Shown here one piece after another: positions 22,149-34,915 of a stretch of DNA of 64,000 nucleotides. Made by a program: the position numbers and the translations under genes. The stretch comes from Lineus longissimus (lineage: Eukaryota; Nemertea; Pilidiophora; Heteronemertea; Lineidae), in the NCBI RefSeq assembly GCF_910592395.1, contig NC_088311.1:20749695-20813694 (forward strand), in the 5' to 3' direction. Position 1 is the first letter of the stretch. Each line of letters starts with the position of its first letter. Below the pieces are notes generated by a model. It saw only the letters and a list, made by a program, of their open reading frames with translations, had not been told where the DNA came from and ran no database searches.

Positions 22149-24147
22149 CTGAAAAAGAAATGAAGTTTTTTCACGACACTGGGCACATGTATTAAGAGCG
22201 GTCCAATCCCAAACTTGGTCCCCGGTCTTCTAACCTCAAAAGATCGACCTGTAGTTGACGAAAGGTATTAATCAGACTAAATTTGGCGGCACATTTCACT
22301 AGAAAATCCACTGGAACTAACCCCACTTTACTGCTTTCGAAAATGCCCGAATGGCCGATTATTTCATGCTATACTGGTTTTCGACAACACATGCATGACA
22401 TATCTCCTTTTGGCTATCGGTCGAAACGGACCAATTTACTAGTTACATTTTCAGACGGCCCCACGGACTTTCAGACCTAAACATGCGTCTTCGTAATGGC
22501 CATTAAGTTTCTTCACAAGATATCATTATTTAATGTTTATTAGACCAACACGGCATTTTCTACATAAACATGATCAACCAACTATTAACGATACACAAAG
22601 CTCAAATGTTTTCCTAGACCCGTAGCCATCGTTCCGAGTAAGCACAATGACACTGCATACCTCTCACAGATGAAAAAATAGCAATTGCCAAAATGTGTTA
22701 TTTAGTGATAGTTCAATCTCAATGGCCCAAATTTTGACAATGGCCAATGCTGCACGATAATTGAACCCGTATTGATTTAGTTGAAACGGCACTTCTCGTC
22801 TCAAAAATTTCATACAAGTTTATGATGACAGGAGTGGAGATTTTCTTTGTAATGATCGCTTTATGTTGCCAGAGCCATGTCCATGTTACCATAGATTTAT
22901 AACAGTTAAACATAATTTTACTCTAGAATTTACCTCATTAGCCATAGTTTCTTTACCATTCTGCGTGGATGGTTTAATCATTCTCAGGAACACCTCCTAA
23001 AAGATCTAAATAAGTTCATAAAATTTTATTGACAATTTGTATGGTGTTATGGTTAGTGTGCATTTGGCACATTTTCAGACATATTCTATATAAATGTTAT
23101 TATTTTCACATCGTTAAGTTCCCTGGTCAATACAAAACAGGGTTAGTATCATAAAGTGCTGGGCAGATCAAACTTGCATAGCGCTTTGATTTACGGGAGT
23201 TGAAGCATCCGCTTACAATGCATGATCTGTCATTGTTTTGATCCTCCGAAAGCAGTAAAATACGGTCCATCGAAAAGCATAACTGAATCAGCCGTTCTTT
23301 GAATACTTCGAGGGAGTTTAAATCAGCACCACGGTTGGCATAGCTGTAGTTACACATGCGCATGAATAAAAACTCAACTTATGAATTCATGCACATGCGT
23401 GACCGGATACAATCGGGAAATGTTGTCTTCCAGCTTCTGTCGACCACGGCGTTGGTTCAAAGTCATCGAATGGGTATAATCAAAGTTTAGCACTTCTCAA
23501 GTCAAAGTATAGGAAGGTAGCCTTACCATACCGCATAAAAAACACAGCAACAACGGAAAATGCTCACGCGAAATGCTGCGGTGCAAAAAACGTAATCAAC
23601 TTATTAAGATTTTTGATACGGCCATGAACACAACAGTGACCTGAGACGACCCCTCGAAATTCTTTGAGAAACTCTTTTTATTCCTCGTCGATATGCTTCA
23701 AATTACATCCTCGTGGGAACAGGTCAACCTATTGCCGTCATTGTGAAATAGAATTGCTTTGCCGCAATCGTATTATTCGTCGAGTCGTTAGTCTTTTCGG
23801 TCGCAAACAAAAACGATTTGGGTGCAGGACAGTTTAGAGCAGGCCGTATTTCGATACCGGGTATACATATATTTTGAGAAAGCTGTGTTAAGGCTATTCA
23901 CCGTTTGGTAAGTCAATTTCGTATCTTGGACATTTTCAATTTTTACTGCAAAGGCACCAAGTACCACATTTGAATATATATTCGTCACGTAGAGTCCTTT
24001 CTTTAGCGTCAATGTATCAGTGATCTCAAGACCTAGGAAGTTTGATTCCATTTTACACCCATGGACGTTGTTACTGAAACGAGAATGGATGAGGAATGTT
24101 TAAGGTGATCTTATCAGTAGAAGAGACGATGATCGTTATATTCATCT
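22149..24147. promoter_or_regulatory. Shared ~2-kb upstream region of a divergent MS4A-like gene pair
   Basis: The two paralogues are transcribed away from each other from this interval. It must hold both promoters and at least one non-coding first exon for each gene, because each coding exon begins right after a splice acceptor. I could not place the transcription starts or the first exons with confidence. No other gene is seen; open frames at 23127-23363 and 23788-24051 (both minus) are unrecognised. Confidence 0.45.
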
Positions 24148-24156
24148 TTGCTTCAG

Positions 24157-25017
24157 GTGACTGGGAAGATGAAGAAGAAGAAGGTGGTCAGGCTCCCGGT
24201 TCTCCTCCTCGGCCAATTCGACGATGACTACCTTGACGAGGAGATTGATGAAAAGATCCTTGAAGGTCATCTCGTCCCCATCCCTAGCGACTGCCCCGTC
24301 GAACGCAGCTACTGCGACGTCTCCAGAAACGGCTTCAACAAAAATGGCGTCCTGGTGACATCCGTGATAATGATGATATTCGGTTCGATCGAGTTCCTGG
24401 CGAATTGCACACTGCTCACTCTCAACAGCAACATCACGTACGTACTTGTAGGATGTATATGTGCAGTGTTCCTAGCAGCGACCGGAGCAGTTGGCGCTGC
24501 GTCGTCGTGCACTTTGGAAGACTGTCCAATCGGTACGACTATGATTTTCGCAACCTTGACATCCCTGACATCATTCGGTCAGTTCGGAATCAGCGCCGTC
24601 GGTATAATGGTGGATGTTGTCGGACTTGGACCAACTCTTGGACTTGGAGCAACAGCGGTGACCGACGTTGTTGGAGCGACGGCAATGCATGGTTTCAATG
24701 GATTGACAGCAATCGTCGGCGGGGTCTGCTCAATCGTCCTCGCGTGTATGACTTGCTCCACAGTGTGTTGTTCTTCCCGGAGGTTCGTGTTCGAAGAGCT
24801 GAGGCTGACGCATAAGAAAGAGAGCAAGGACAAGTTTAAGAAACCGTCCGTTATAGAGAACTGTGATGAAGTCGATTCGTCGGGGTATGCTTACCGGCCG
24901 GCCTGGCCCACACGGCAGCAGATTCTCGCCAACAAAGAGTACCAGCCGCGCAAGAGAGGACTTCTGGATTTGATCTTTGATTCACAACATAAGGTTGCCC
25001 CTTCTACAGACGCTTAA
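24157..25017 (+). CDS. Four-pass membrane protein, MS4A/CD20-like
   Basis: The coding exon begins after the acceptor ATCTTTGCTTCAG; the first in-frame ATG is at 24169, giving 282 aa. The N-terminus is basic (MKKKKVVRLPVLLLGQF) and then acidic. Hydrophobic segments lie near 61-83, 91-112, 119-146 and 173-194, followed by TCSTVCC and a basic tail of about 80 residues. LEDCPIGTTM follows TM2, as in its paralogues. It aligns end to end with the divergent gene at 21300-22148 (GQF...EILEG...PIP; tails with W-x(n)-K/R-rich followed by LDLI). TM3 is followed by a Gly/Val/Thr-rich stretch longer than in the neighbour. The gene is intact, so the pair suggests tandem inverted duplication with damage in one copy. 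Function unknown; plasma-membrane location inferred. Confidence 0.85.
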   Translation: MTGKMKKKKVVRLPVLLLGQFDDDYLDEEIDEKILEGHLVPIPSDCPVERSYCDVSRNGFNKNGVLVTSVIMMIFGSIEFLANCTLLTLNSNITYVLVGCICAVFLAATGAVGAASSCTLEDCPIGTTMIFATLTSLTSFGQFGISAVGIMVDVVGLGPTLGLGATAVTDVVGATAMHGFNGLTAIVGGVCSIVLACMTCSTVCCSSRRFVFEELRLTHKKESKDKFKKPSVIENCDEVDSSGYAYRPAWPTRQQILANKEYQPRKRGLLDLIFDSQHKVAPSTDA

Positions 25018-26163
25018 AACACCTAACATTCACTTTCGTGCGAGAGAAAGATTTCGTGGAAGGAAATATCTCGTGCAAGATTTCGATTGGCCTATACGTT
25101 GTAGTTGAAATGACACACAGTTTGGGCCAATCAAAAGGATATTCCGTTTTTCGTGAACCCTGCAGGCCGAGATTGTTTTAAATGTCAGTGAAATTGGTCT
25201 AGCATCGTCAAAATCTGTCACATTATACCTACACTGCCATGCCATAACTGAAAAATGAGGCGCAAATAATGAAACGTGAGGGGCTCATTGTTCCTGCTCG
25301 GTAGCAGTACATTGATGTACAGGGAATGTAAAGGTAGCTCAAAAACTAAAATAACACAAAAATTTTCCCAATGACATAATAGATTTTTTCATCAATTTGT
25401 TTCTTACAGTACCGGCCAAGGAAAAATTGATGGCCCCATTTTGTTTGTTTTTTTTCAATTAAATGCATGTATATGTATAGCTAGCATGTACCAATCAGTT
25501 TTCCTGTTGCCTTATATGTGCATTTTGTATGCTTAAATACGTCATCATCTTTTTATTGACATGTCTTCACTATGACAAATCCCAATGTATTTTTTTCTGA
25601 GTCGTCGATTACAAGAAGTCCAATTTTCACCACTACCGTAGTAATAGCGGGTCCAATTGCCCGGCGTCGAATACGCATACGCGACCTGAACGAACCCCCG
25701 TGTATTCGCGAAACATAAGCCATATACTAGGGCGTATTCATAAGTGAATCATACTGTAAATGACGCAAATCCATTCTCCGAGGAAGAGATTATGATGAAA
25801 TCTTTGGCTTTTTAACCTCATCCGGTATGCCGACGATGAATTTTGGTAAATTTATCGTAAACCACCAGTGGGCGTCTTTTCCAATGGCGCCCTCCCTTTC
25901 ACGGTCACTCCGATCTGCCACTTGCTATTACACCATTTTTACGGGCGTTTCATTTTCGCAGATTTTACGAATAACCAAGATTCGCGAAAACAAAAATTTT
26001 GAAAAAAAGATTACATGGGAAAAAGCGAAAGAGGTGTCATAATATATTGCACAATCATGTACAAAATATATAAATCGTGAAAACTACAATTTTTTAGATT
26101 CTTTTGCAAATCGCAATAAAAAGAATGCGGTTTACAGTATCTGGGATACTGCAGCCCATTTCT
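25018..26163. other. Intergenic DNA between convergent MS4A-like and VWA genes
   Basis: No supported gene. It should hold the 3' UTRs of both neighbours. The short open frames (for example 25827-26042) show no recognisable features. Confidence 0.55.
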
Positions 26164-29100
26164 CTATGCCTCAGCCTTGCACATCAGGAATGCCTGTTGC
26201 ACCATTCGCTGAATCTGTAGCAGAGTAACCGTCTCTTCTTTCTCTTCAAGGTTGACTTTTCTCTGTAAAGGAAGGAAAGAGACGTTAATGGCTACATGTA
26301 GATTTTGTGCACAAAAAGCGGACACAATCCAAGCCCCAATCATTCCACACCGGACCCCTGAAAATCCGCAAGTTGCTATAAGAGTGGGTATTGGGAGAGA
26401 AAGTGACCTTTCCAAACACGGACTTTCTATCATAAATACCAATAAATTGATTTTTTAAATTGGTGTTTTCAAGATCAAAAGCAGATGTTGAGGTTCGTTT
26501 GAGTTTTCAACATTTAGTCACGGAGTTTTCTATCAAAAACCAAAAAAAAGGAATTTTTCGGCCGGGCCCTGCAGACATATTGCCTTATGCATGAAAGACG
26601 TGTATGTACTTGTGAGTACATTGGGCCTCACGAGACATCAGCGGCTTACTGGGTATCTACTGATTACTAACCGATGTGCTCTCTGCAGTTCCATCATAAA
26701 CGCGGAATAGAGGTTTGATCTCAGACAGCTGGTCAAATCGGGCATATCGTTTTGCTCGTCCTGTCATCTTTGGCAAGTCACCGTCAGGGAAATTAAGCTG
26801 AAACACCTTTATTCCTAGAAGAAATACGGGAAATAAATCATTTTACTGCTAAAAACGTTGGTTGTTGCTTTTTATTACATACGTGCCTTTCATTGGGATA
26901 AATTGTCATATCAAATATTTTTCGTCTGATGATTAGAAGGTAAAGAGGAAATCTTGATAGTCACACAGACGTCTTCGTTATGGAACTCGTTAATGTGCTA
27001 CCTCGAAGTATTATAAGACAGTTTTGATCAACCACCACGGGTGTATTTCGTCCTATACCTTGTTCCTCCAGCTGTTTATGAAGTTCCTCAGAGACCAGCT
27101 TCGGATTCATTTCCTTAGAAAATGGATCGATGTTCTTCTTCACCTTGTCTTTGACCGTTTTCTTTAACTTCTGCAATGACATGGCTTCTTTTGCGGAACC
27201 GATAATGATCTGTAAAAAGCGAAACAGATTATTTACGCGTACATAAAACCAGGCAGATAAAACTGAATGAATTTCCAGACTAGTGGATGAATATATTATC
27301 ATCAACATGATTATAGGTTATTTAATCCAGCAGAATTCTCATTCCACCAAGCAATGTATATGTTCATAAAGACTTTGACATTTTAGTTATCAAAGATACG
27401 AAGAGATCATTTTGTACACCAGCATATTGAGATGCAATTGCATGGAATTTATTTAGTTTCACCGAGATGGCTACTCACATCAGCCATGTTGCCAGCACTC
27501 GCCAATGGTATGTATAGTCCCCCTGTTATCCAAGTCAGGGCCATGTAAAACTCTTGCCATCTATTTGTTTTGACTGCGAGCAAGTGAAGTGTAATGCCTT
27601 TCTCACCGAGAACGTTGGCAAGTTGTATAGGATCATGGCCATCTGGACAACCTAAAACACCAGAAGAAATACTAGTCTAGCACAAAAAAAAACAACAATT
27701 CTTATTCATAAGTTTCTAAGATTAAAAGGACCATAATGGCAACTTATCGAACTGAAGGGATGCCTACACCGCAACAGGGTGGACGCTATACATGTATGTA
27801 AGATAAAACAGTGGCGCCTTGCCGAGGTTTTTGATGAAATTACGGCAGTTCATGCAGTACGTGCAGTACCGGGGTTCGCAGCTGTTGGTGAATTTAATTA
27901 TTGTGCACAGTGGGAAAGTAATTTTCTTTTAAATTATCAATTTCGTGATACAGCTTTATTTGAAAAATCATGCATATTATGTTTGGATTTACTCATAACA
28001 TTGCCGCATGTAAAAAAATGATTGTATTCTAAACTTCAACTTTTGGGGGGAATTGGTAAGTTTACCATTCGGATAATCGTCCGCAATATGAGCATCACCA
28101 AGTCCATGCGGAGGCGCATCCGTCACCAGAACACATATACGCGACTCAGACTGCCAATCGAGTTTGACTGCTCTCTCTAATCCACAAGTGACTCCCTCTG
28201 GAAAGTCATGTCCTGCAATTCAATACAAATTATTGGACTTCTTATTTGATTTGAACATAAATTCAATATCTAAGCGTACTTAATAATGGCATGAATGACC
28301 GATGACCGGCGCATTGCTAAACCCTTCTGATTCGTCGTGCAGCGACTGCTAAATCAGGTCTCATACTACAGCTTTCCATACATCTGCAGAGCCTGATTGG
28401 AAAAATTATAGCTCATCACTCAGAATGGCGGGAATGACTGGGTGGGACTCACCCGATCCTACAGCACAGTTGTCAAGCGCCTGTTTCATCTCTTTTAAAT
28501 TGGTAAAGTCCTGAACTTTAACCAGATAGTCTGAGGAACGATGATGGTCACGGAATTGAACCAGGGCGAGACGGACATCGGATGATCCGCTGTTCTGAGC
28601 TCTTGTAATAGATGTCACAATGTCACTTATCCTCTGGAGAAGATGAATATTGAATGAGCATTAAAGGAGCGGTAGCGGAAGTTCGTCAGAGCACATGCCA
28701 AGACTTCATCGATGTTTTGCCAAAGCCCGTCTAAAAATATCATAATGTGAGACATAACTGAGGCTGAAAATTATACAAAACACTATATATTTTGACGTGA
28801 TGATCTATAAATTAAACATCGTTAAAACCAATTTCAGAGTCGACAAAACACTTCATTCGAAAATTCCTATCGGACTTTTGTCCGGCTGTCAAGCGCCGTG
28901 CAATTCAGCGGTGTGAAATTATGTTTTCGTTTCAGGTCGGGGAGTATATTAATTGATGTTGTCCCCTGAACCCGAACTGTATGAACTGAAATCACTGATA
29001 CCAGGCGTTCAGGGCATCAAGATAGAGACTAATGCATTGGTGATGACGCACTGCCCGAAGGTGAGGAACGGCACAACAAATTGAAAGTCTACATAGATAA

Positions 29101-29331
29101 CCACGCTAGATTTCAACGATTATTCCCTAAAAAGGAAAACTGTGTCTCATCCTTTCCCCCTATGGCTATGCCTATAGTAAGTGGACAAATTGTGACCTTG
29201 AAGGAAAGTGTGTAGCCCTACCATTTTGACCTTGAACCGTTTCTCACCTCTCTTGCCTTACGTATGTGATTGGTCATAGACAAGGTGCAGTCCAAGACAA
29301 ACGCCAGGTCAAGGTTTCCACTCATCTTGCT
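26164..29331 (-). CDS. VWA-domain protein (vwkA-type VWA, no kinase domain), 7 exons
   Basis: Minus-strand coding exons: 29325-29248, 28633-28453, 28212-28066, 27651-27479, 27209-27002, 26814-26672 and 26262-26164. All are GT-AG with matching phases; 1,029 nt, 342 aa. The chosen ATG (29325) lies six bases after an acceptor (CACTTTTAG), so a 5' exon probably exists. The protein starts directly with VWA strand 1 (NLDLAFVLDCTLSM), with a DxTxS MIDAS at residues 12-16. It continues through DVRLALVQFRDH, EGVTCGLERAVKLDW and ICVLVTDAPPHGLGD to CPDGHDPIQLANVL. The D-A-P-P-H-G-L-G signature is typical of the VWA found in vwkA-type alpha-kinase proteins. After the VWA comes a lysine-rich, probably helical region (EAMSLQKLKKTVKDKVKKN) and a short tail ending MCKAEA. 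There is no signal peptide and no alpha-kinase domain. An intracellular location is inferred; role unknown. Confidence 0.87.
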
Positions 29332-30862
29332 CTAAAAGTGAAACGATTTAGAAATATGATTGCTTGAATACCTGCATGAACCGAAGAGTAGGTCACCTCA
29401 ATTTGAAAATATCAGAACCAACACAAAAAAAACAAGGGCAACCGACACAATTCATCATTATCTACAACTATGCAGTTTCGTCAGTTGGTGGGAATACTAC
29501 ATAATTGTTCTGAATAGTTTTTTCTCCGATTCTATGGTATCATTCACGACGACGACGAAGGACGACGACGGACACCATGGTCTATACCGGGCGAGTCAAA
29601 ATTGCTTCAAAAGTTTAATACAGATGCGAGACATGTAAACGTATCGGGCCCGTGTGATAAAGAGAAACCAAAAGTTGGCAGGTGCCTACGCCCTTCTCGA
29701 CGCACCGCTGATGGTGACCATGGCTCGCGTAGGGCTGCTTGGCCAACATTACAGCAAACACGATAAAGCAAACTTACCTGACAACGTTCTGTTCAAAAAC
29801 TTGACAATCACTCAACCCGGCTTACGAACAATCAAACGTGAATTTTGTACGATATACTGGAACATAACATGGGGAAATCCCTGGGTTTCCTCGAATGAAT
29901 ACCACGTCGAAATTGCAGGTCGATCAACTAATAATTGATAAAGTGCTGCCATCTGATTTACAACTCAAAACTATACGAGCATGTTTCAGGTCCGCCCGTC
30001 ACTTGATTGATATCAGGACACCCGAGGCAGGTTGGCCACCACAATGATCAACCATTTTTCAATGTTGTACACATGCGCCATTCTCCAAAGCAGCGATAAT
30101 TTTCAAGCATATTACTCTGCAACGGCTACCATTGCACGTGTATTGCATTTATTATGTATACAAATGTACGCAGCAGGAATGCTCGAACAAAATGCCGTAA
30201 ATGTGACGATTTATTACGGATCTTCGAGTCTGCTATAATGTAACCCTGTTTGATATTTGATACTAAAGTGAATATTCATTTCCACTTTGAGCCGATACCA
30301 TAGTCAGAATCCGTGGAGGTAAAATCTAAGGTCTAGTCAAACGAAGGTGACCCAGTCCCCTAACCGTGCACATTATTTGTCACATGAAAATCCCGGCATG
30401 CAGACAACAAAAATTACTCCCTCTTCTCTACAGCCCCCTTTAAGTATTCACTTTAGTAGAGAATTGGCTGTTTTTTTCTCAAAAAAACAAACATAAATAA
30501 CACGTTGATTCCCCAATGGGGAACTTAAATATATATACACAGAATATGCCACCAGCGGTGAGCGTAGCTTTTAATTCTTCATTAAGTGCTTTTCATATCG
30601 CACAATTACTAACTACTTTACAAATTCGCGTATAGCATAATAATCTTCGCCTTGGTTCAAAGGTCACTATTTACCACACGGGACGAGGCAACTAGGTAAC
30701 CTTCATTTTAGATGCAGCGTAACTACATATTAACTTATTGGGTTGGGCATCCCCGTTAAATATAAATGCGACGGGACTTTTTTCATTTAGCCATATCATT
30801 GCGGTAACAGTTTGAGACGGGGAAGGATGTCTGCACGCTGAGCTGGCTGTCCCGACACTACC
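29332..30862. promoter_or_regulatory. Divergent upstream region of the VWA gene and channel exon 1a
   Basis: No supported coding gene; frames at 29360-29638 and 29654-29938 are unrecognised. A TATA-like box (TATAAAT, 30761-30767) lies about 100 bases before the channel ATG at 30863, at a reasonable distance for a start site near 30790. The interval must also hold the 5' UTR exon and promoter of the VWA gene on the other strand. Confidence 0.45.
30761..30767 (+). promoter_or_regulatory. TATA-like box upstream of channel exon 1a
   Basis: TATAAAT about 100 bases before the ATG at 30863. No equivalent was seen before exon 1b, so the two first exons, if both used, would have different promoters. 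Confidence 0.35.
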
Positions 30863-31623
30863 ATGGCTGATATCGCAGCACGCCCGGCCACTCTCCGGCA
30901 GACCTTCAGAAAATTTTTGGTGCTAAGTTCTTTACGCGGAGTGGGAAGGATTCTTAAGGCGAGGAATACGTTTCTTTCGATATTATGGGCAGTGACTGTG
31001 TTGTCGTTTTTGTCCGTGTCGCTTTTTCAAGTTGTGACATTGATTCAAAACTATTTTAAATATGCAACTATTAAACAACAGACGATTGTCACCAAGACTG
31101 ACACCCCTTTCCCGAGCCTCACGCTATGCAATCTACAACCATTTCGGCGTACAGCAAAGCAGCTATCCGCGCAACTCAACATGATCACCATCGATGAATT
31201 CTTAGACATCATGCAGGTGATGCCAGCTTTTGTTGTGGACAAAAGTCTGGCTGCATATTTCGCAAAGGTTCTTTCAACAAATGTGGGCTACTTCGAAAAC
31301 CAGGAAAGAGAGTCAATCATAAAACTTGGCCATGACGCAAGATCATTCGTCGAAAAATGCCAAGTAAAAGTTGTGAGTGAAGGAAAAATGGGACTGCAGG
31401 ACTGTACCTCGAATTTGAAATTATTCGTTCATCCCCAGTACATCAACTGCTATACAGTAGAGCATAATTTTACAGGACAAGTTTTTGAGCTTGAACTGAC
31501 CATCTTTCTTAACGATCATATTGTGTTGAACTACTCTCCTCTGTACGCTAATGATGCAAACTCTCAGATGCATGGACTCCGGATGGTGATACACGAACCT
31601 TTAACCTATCCAGAAATTGAAAG
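30863..31623 (+). CDS. DEG/ENaC channel, first exon 1a (TM1 and N-terminal extracellular half)
   Basis: 253 complete codons, then a phase-2 donor (GAAAG|GTAAAT). N-terminal cytoplasmic residues 1-36 include LSSLRGVGRI, at the place of the family's gating His-Gly; here the pair is Arg-Gly. TM1 is at about 37-61 (LWAVTVLSFLSVSLF). The hallmark FPSLTLCN is at 83-90, followed by an extracellular region with three further Cys (171, 186, 200). This is the N-terminal half of an amiloride-sensitive/peptide-gated type sodium channel subunit. It cannot form a pore alone because TM2 is missing. The only matching C-terminal exon in the window is at 57248-58265. Joined to it, the product is 591 or 592 aa, normal for the family. 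About four in five residues match exon 1b at 39073. Candidate TATA at 30761. Confidence 0.9.
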
Positions 31624-34600
31624 GTAAATACATTTACATTTTTCACTTTTCCTTTTCGCCTACTACCCCCTTAAAGGTAGGTATGGATCGTTGATGGAAT
31701 GCGCTGCACTTACTGAAGCACCATATAAAAACGGCATTCGGTGCGAATGAGAGAACAAATTATCGAAAATTATTCCGTCTCGCTTTTTTTCTTTTTCTGT
31801 GAAAGGAGTTGATTAAATAAATTGCGAGATTGTGAGACGACGGCAGCTTGGGTGCGGGGTGACCCAATCATTTCTGATAGAATCAAGCGGAAGAAATATT
31901 GTATCGTACACGTATGTATAATCTACCACGCTTGCTATACATCCATGATAGTACCTTAAAAACCTGGAACAAGTCTTGACGTGTCACACCGTCAGAAGGT
32001 TTGAGGTACATGTATAATACTTGTTTCAGGAGATCAGGCAATTTAAGGTCCACAGCTGTGAACTGGAAGCAGAATTTTCAACGTATTGGCGCCATTACAT
32101 TCGACACAACAGATCTTATATAACCTGCCTGGGGAAAAAGAAACGCGAAAACAAACGATTCGCAGCGTCGGATGTCAGGTGGAACCAAAAGCGCCCTCCA
32201 ATCTCAACGCACCGTCGCGCATTGTTCGTGTCGATGCCTGGGCCGCGGCAATAATCTGGGCTTTTACTTTTTAGCTGCAGAAGGTACTCAATCAAACGTG
32301 TCAATTACGGCTTCCTGCAGCTCACAATGATCGAGGAGAAGCCATAAACAGAATGTGAACATGGAAATTCAGTCTACAAGAGGTTGTATTAACCTCGACC
32401 GACTAGCTCAGCTGTGCAGAATATGCCGCTGAGCAACAGAGGTGCGACGGGCACGAGGCTAATCATGCAGGATGTTGTTGTTTTTCCTGGTGCACAGCAT
32501 CTCCTCACCGACCGCGCCTCATCAGTAGCATTATCTGTTATTCAGTCAGACAACGCTCGGTGGTAATTTGTGTAAACAGTAATCATCTTATTCATATTAA
32601 GAGAAAAGTGGCCCACTATTAATAAATGAGGAGCTCAGTCCCGTCTGTATTGGCTAGGAAGCGATATCATCTGTCCACGTCAATTTCTATAGCTTCATGA
32701 CTGGTAAATATAAATTACCCGCGCAATGATAATGGAAAAATGGAATGTCCTTATGGAATCACGGATGTAGAGCAAATGTACATGTGCATGTATACAAATC
32801 ATTAATGGTGTTTTTTACTTCATTTGTTGAAAATATACCGAAGCCGGTGTGAAGGTTCACGGTTTTGATGTCCAAGGGGAACAAGGGATTCTATTTCCTG
32901 TTGGTCTCTGAGGTATTGACAGTCATGGTCTCTATAGAACAGTTTTTATACCTTAAACCGTCACCATATGCACTAGCGATGATCAAACTTTGGCCCTTGG
33001 CGCTTTGTTTTAGTGCAATATTCAATTCTAATGTACACCTAAGAGTATTCGAAATTTATGTCTCCGAAAATGACATCATTTGATCAAGAACCTTAGTAAT
33101 ACAATTTCACGTATTGCTCACCATCTGATGTGGTTGTTGATGTGGTTTTTTGAAACATTCCCAGCATGATGAATCACCAAGATCAGACATTTGGGAGAAA
33201 TTAATTAGAACATAAGTAACATGCGCTTGACTTGCGTGTTTTGGGTAGATTAACACTGAATGCAATTCCGATTGCGGCATTGCTTTGTAATTTCACGCTG
33301 CACTACACCCAGGCAATACAAAAATCGCGTACCGAGTGAAATTTATTTGAATTGCCTTCAGGGTATTGGCGAGATAAAAAAACACATGAGCAGACAATCG
33401 GGTGAATGCGGCTGTGTGACAACGCATGCGTAGTGTTTTCGTTATTTTCTGCCGCACTGCACCAATACACTGCAAAAGTCGCATGCATTGTAAATCGCGT
33501 CAAATCGCTTTTAGTGAAACTTTACACACTGCCGGAAAACGCGCTTTTGTATCGCAGTAATAAACGCATAACCTCATCTGTACATGCATACGAATACAAG
33601 AATATCATTGGCGATTTCCATAAGATGACATTTCTTCATGATGCACTGTGTTATTTTGCGTGGACCTCGCTCAAAAGCACATAGTTTATGGCTGCCGTTT
33701 GTGTGTAATTCAAAGCATGGCAACACATTATGATCTGACCATTGTCAGAGATGATCACTTGGACACAATATTGCATTACCATAGTCGTCTTTATTCATAG
33801 GACGTACCATCGACTCAACATCCGGGGCTCATCCAGATGTGGCTCAGCCTCAGAGTATTAATGGTGGTCGTTTTCATGAAATGCACCAGAAAAATATTGC
33901 CGTTTTTGGAAGAGTAGCGATGATAGAAACAGTTAACCTAACTTGTAGTCTTCTCATATGAAAATCCCAGTGCACACGGGCAATACATTTACATGCAGCG
34001 ACCGGGAAAATTGACACGTACGCAAGCGCTACACAAACAGTATAGACAACACTAGAATGCATTAATGCATGATGACTGACTGCGGCGTCGCGTGATGGGA
34101 GAATAAGGAAATAGAATAGTTGAACCACAAGTAAATATACTGTATGTGAATGAACGGTGTACGGTGTACGGTGTACGGTGTAATTAATTTGCTGTTTCAT
34201 GCGGGATTCAGACGAAACAGTGAGGAAATCTCTTGCCAATGCTGCTCCAAAACTGTGCATAGCTTCGAATTCATTTTTTCAACAAATACTTAGTAGACAA
34301 TCATGAACATACTACATGTACTTCGCGAGTACGCTTTGCTGTTTGTGGCGAGGTAGAACTAGCAGTCTTCAGCTTCGGAACTTCTGTATTTTGTTAACCA
34401 AACGGCGAATGCACTAGTATAGGAGGCAACAGCCGTCAAAACGCTGAGCGCCTGCCTTACGGTCCCTCGTTGGCCGTCTCGACGCCATGATTTTGTTTCG
34501 CTCTTTAAACACGTCGCTAAGCGTATAAGATAGCGCTGGCCAAATCCGATGAGGTTTGGGTGTCGTCGCCTACAACACTATTAGTATGCCCTACGTGGTG

Positions 34601-34840
34601 TGTTGCGTTCGATACGATCACGTACGTTATCCAGCAACAGTCACTGAATACTAGTCAAGTATTAGTAATCACTTTCTCATCCATATTTTAAGGAAAGTGT
34701 CCACATCCACCAGTTACCTGCACGCGTGAAATATTTAGCCACTTCCCGTATAGTGACAAATGCACCCAGCTACCCATTGACAGAGCACTACATGTGACGA
34801 TCCAGAATTCAATAATAACGCCGCTTTATCAAGATATGGG

Positions 34841-34915
34841 GTTCTCTTCTCAATCGAACCTGGAGACTGTACGTGATTGCACGCCGTGTGCGTTAACCAC
34901 TTGGATACGAAGCTT
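34841..34915 (-). repeat. tRNA-like / SINE relic
   Basis: The minus strand reads an A-box of the long-arm (Ser/Leu) type, CCAAGTGGTTAACGCAC, and then a B-box GGTTCGATTG about 45 bases later. The stems are poorly paired, so this is a tRNA pseudogene or SINE head. Confidence 0.4.

Noticed and set aside
32400-32470. TAGCTCAGCTG sequence resembling a tRNA A-box
   Set aside because: No B-box at the right distance and no cloverleaf pairing.
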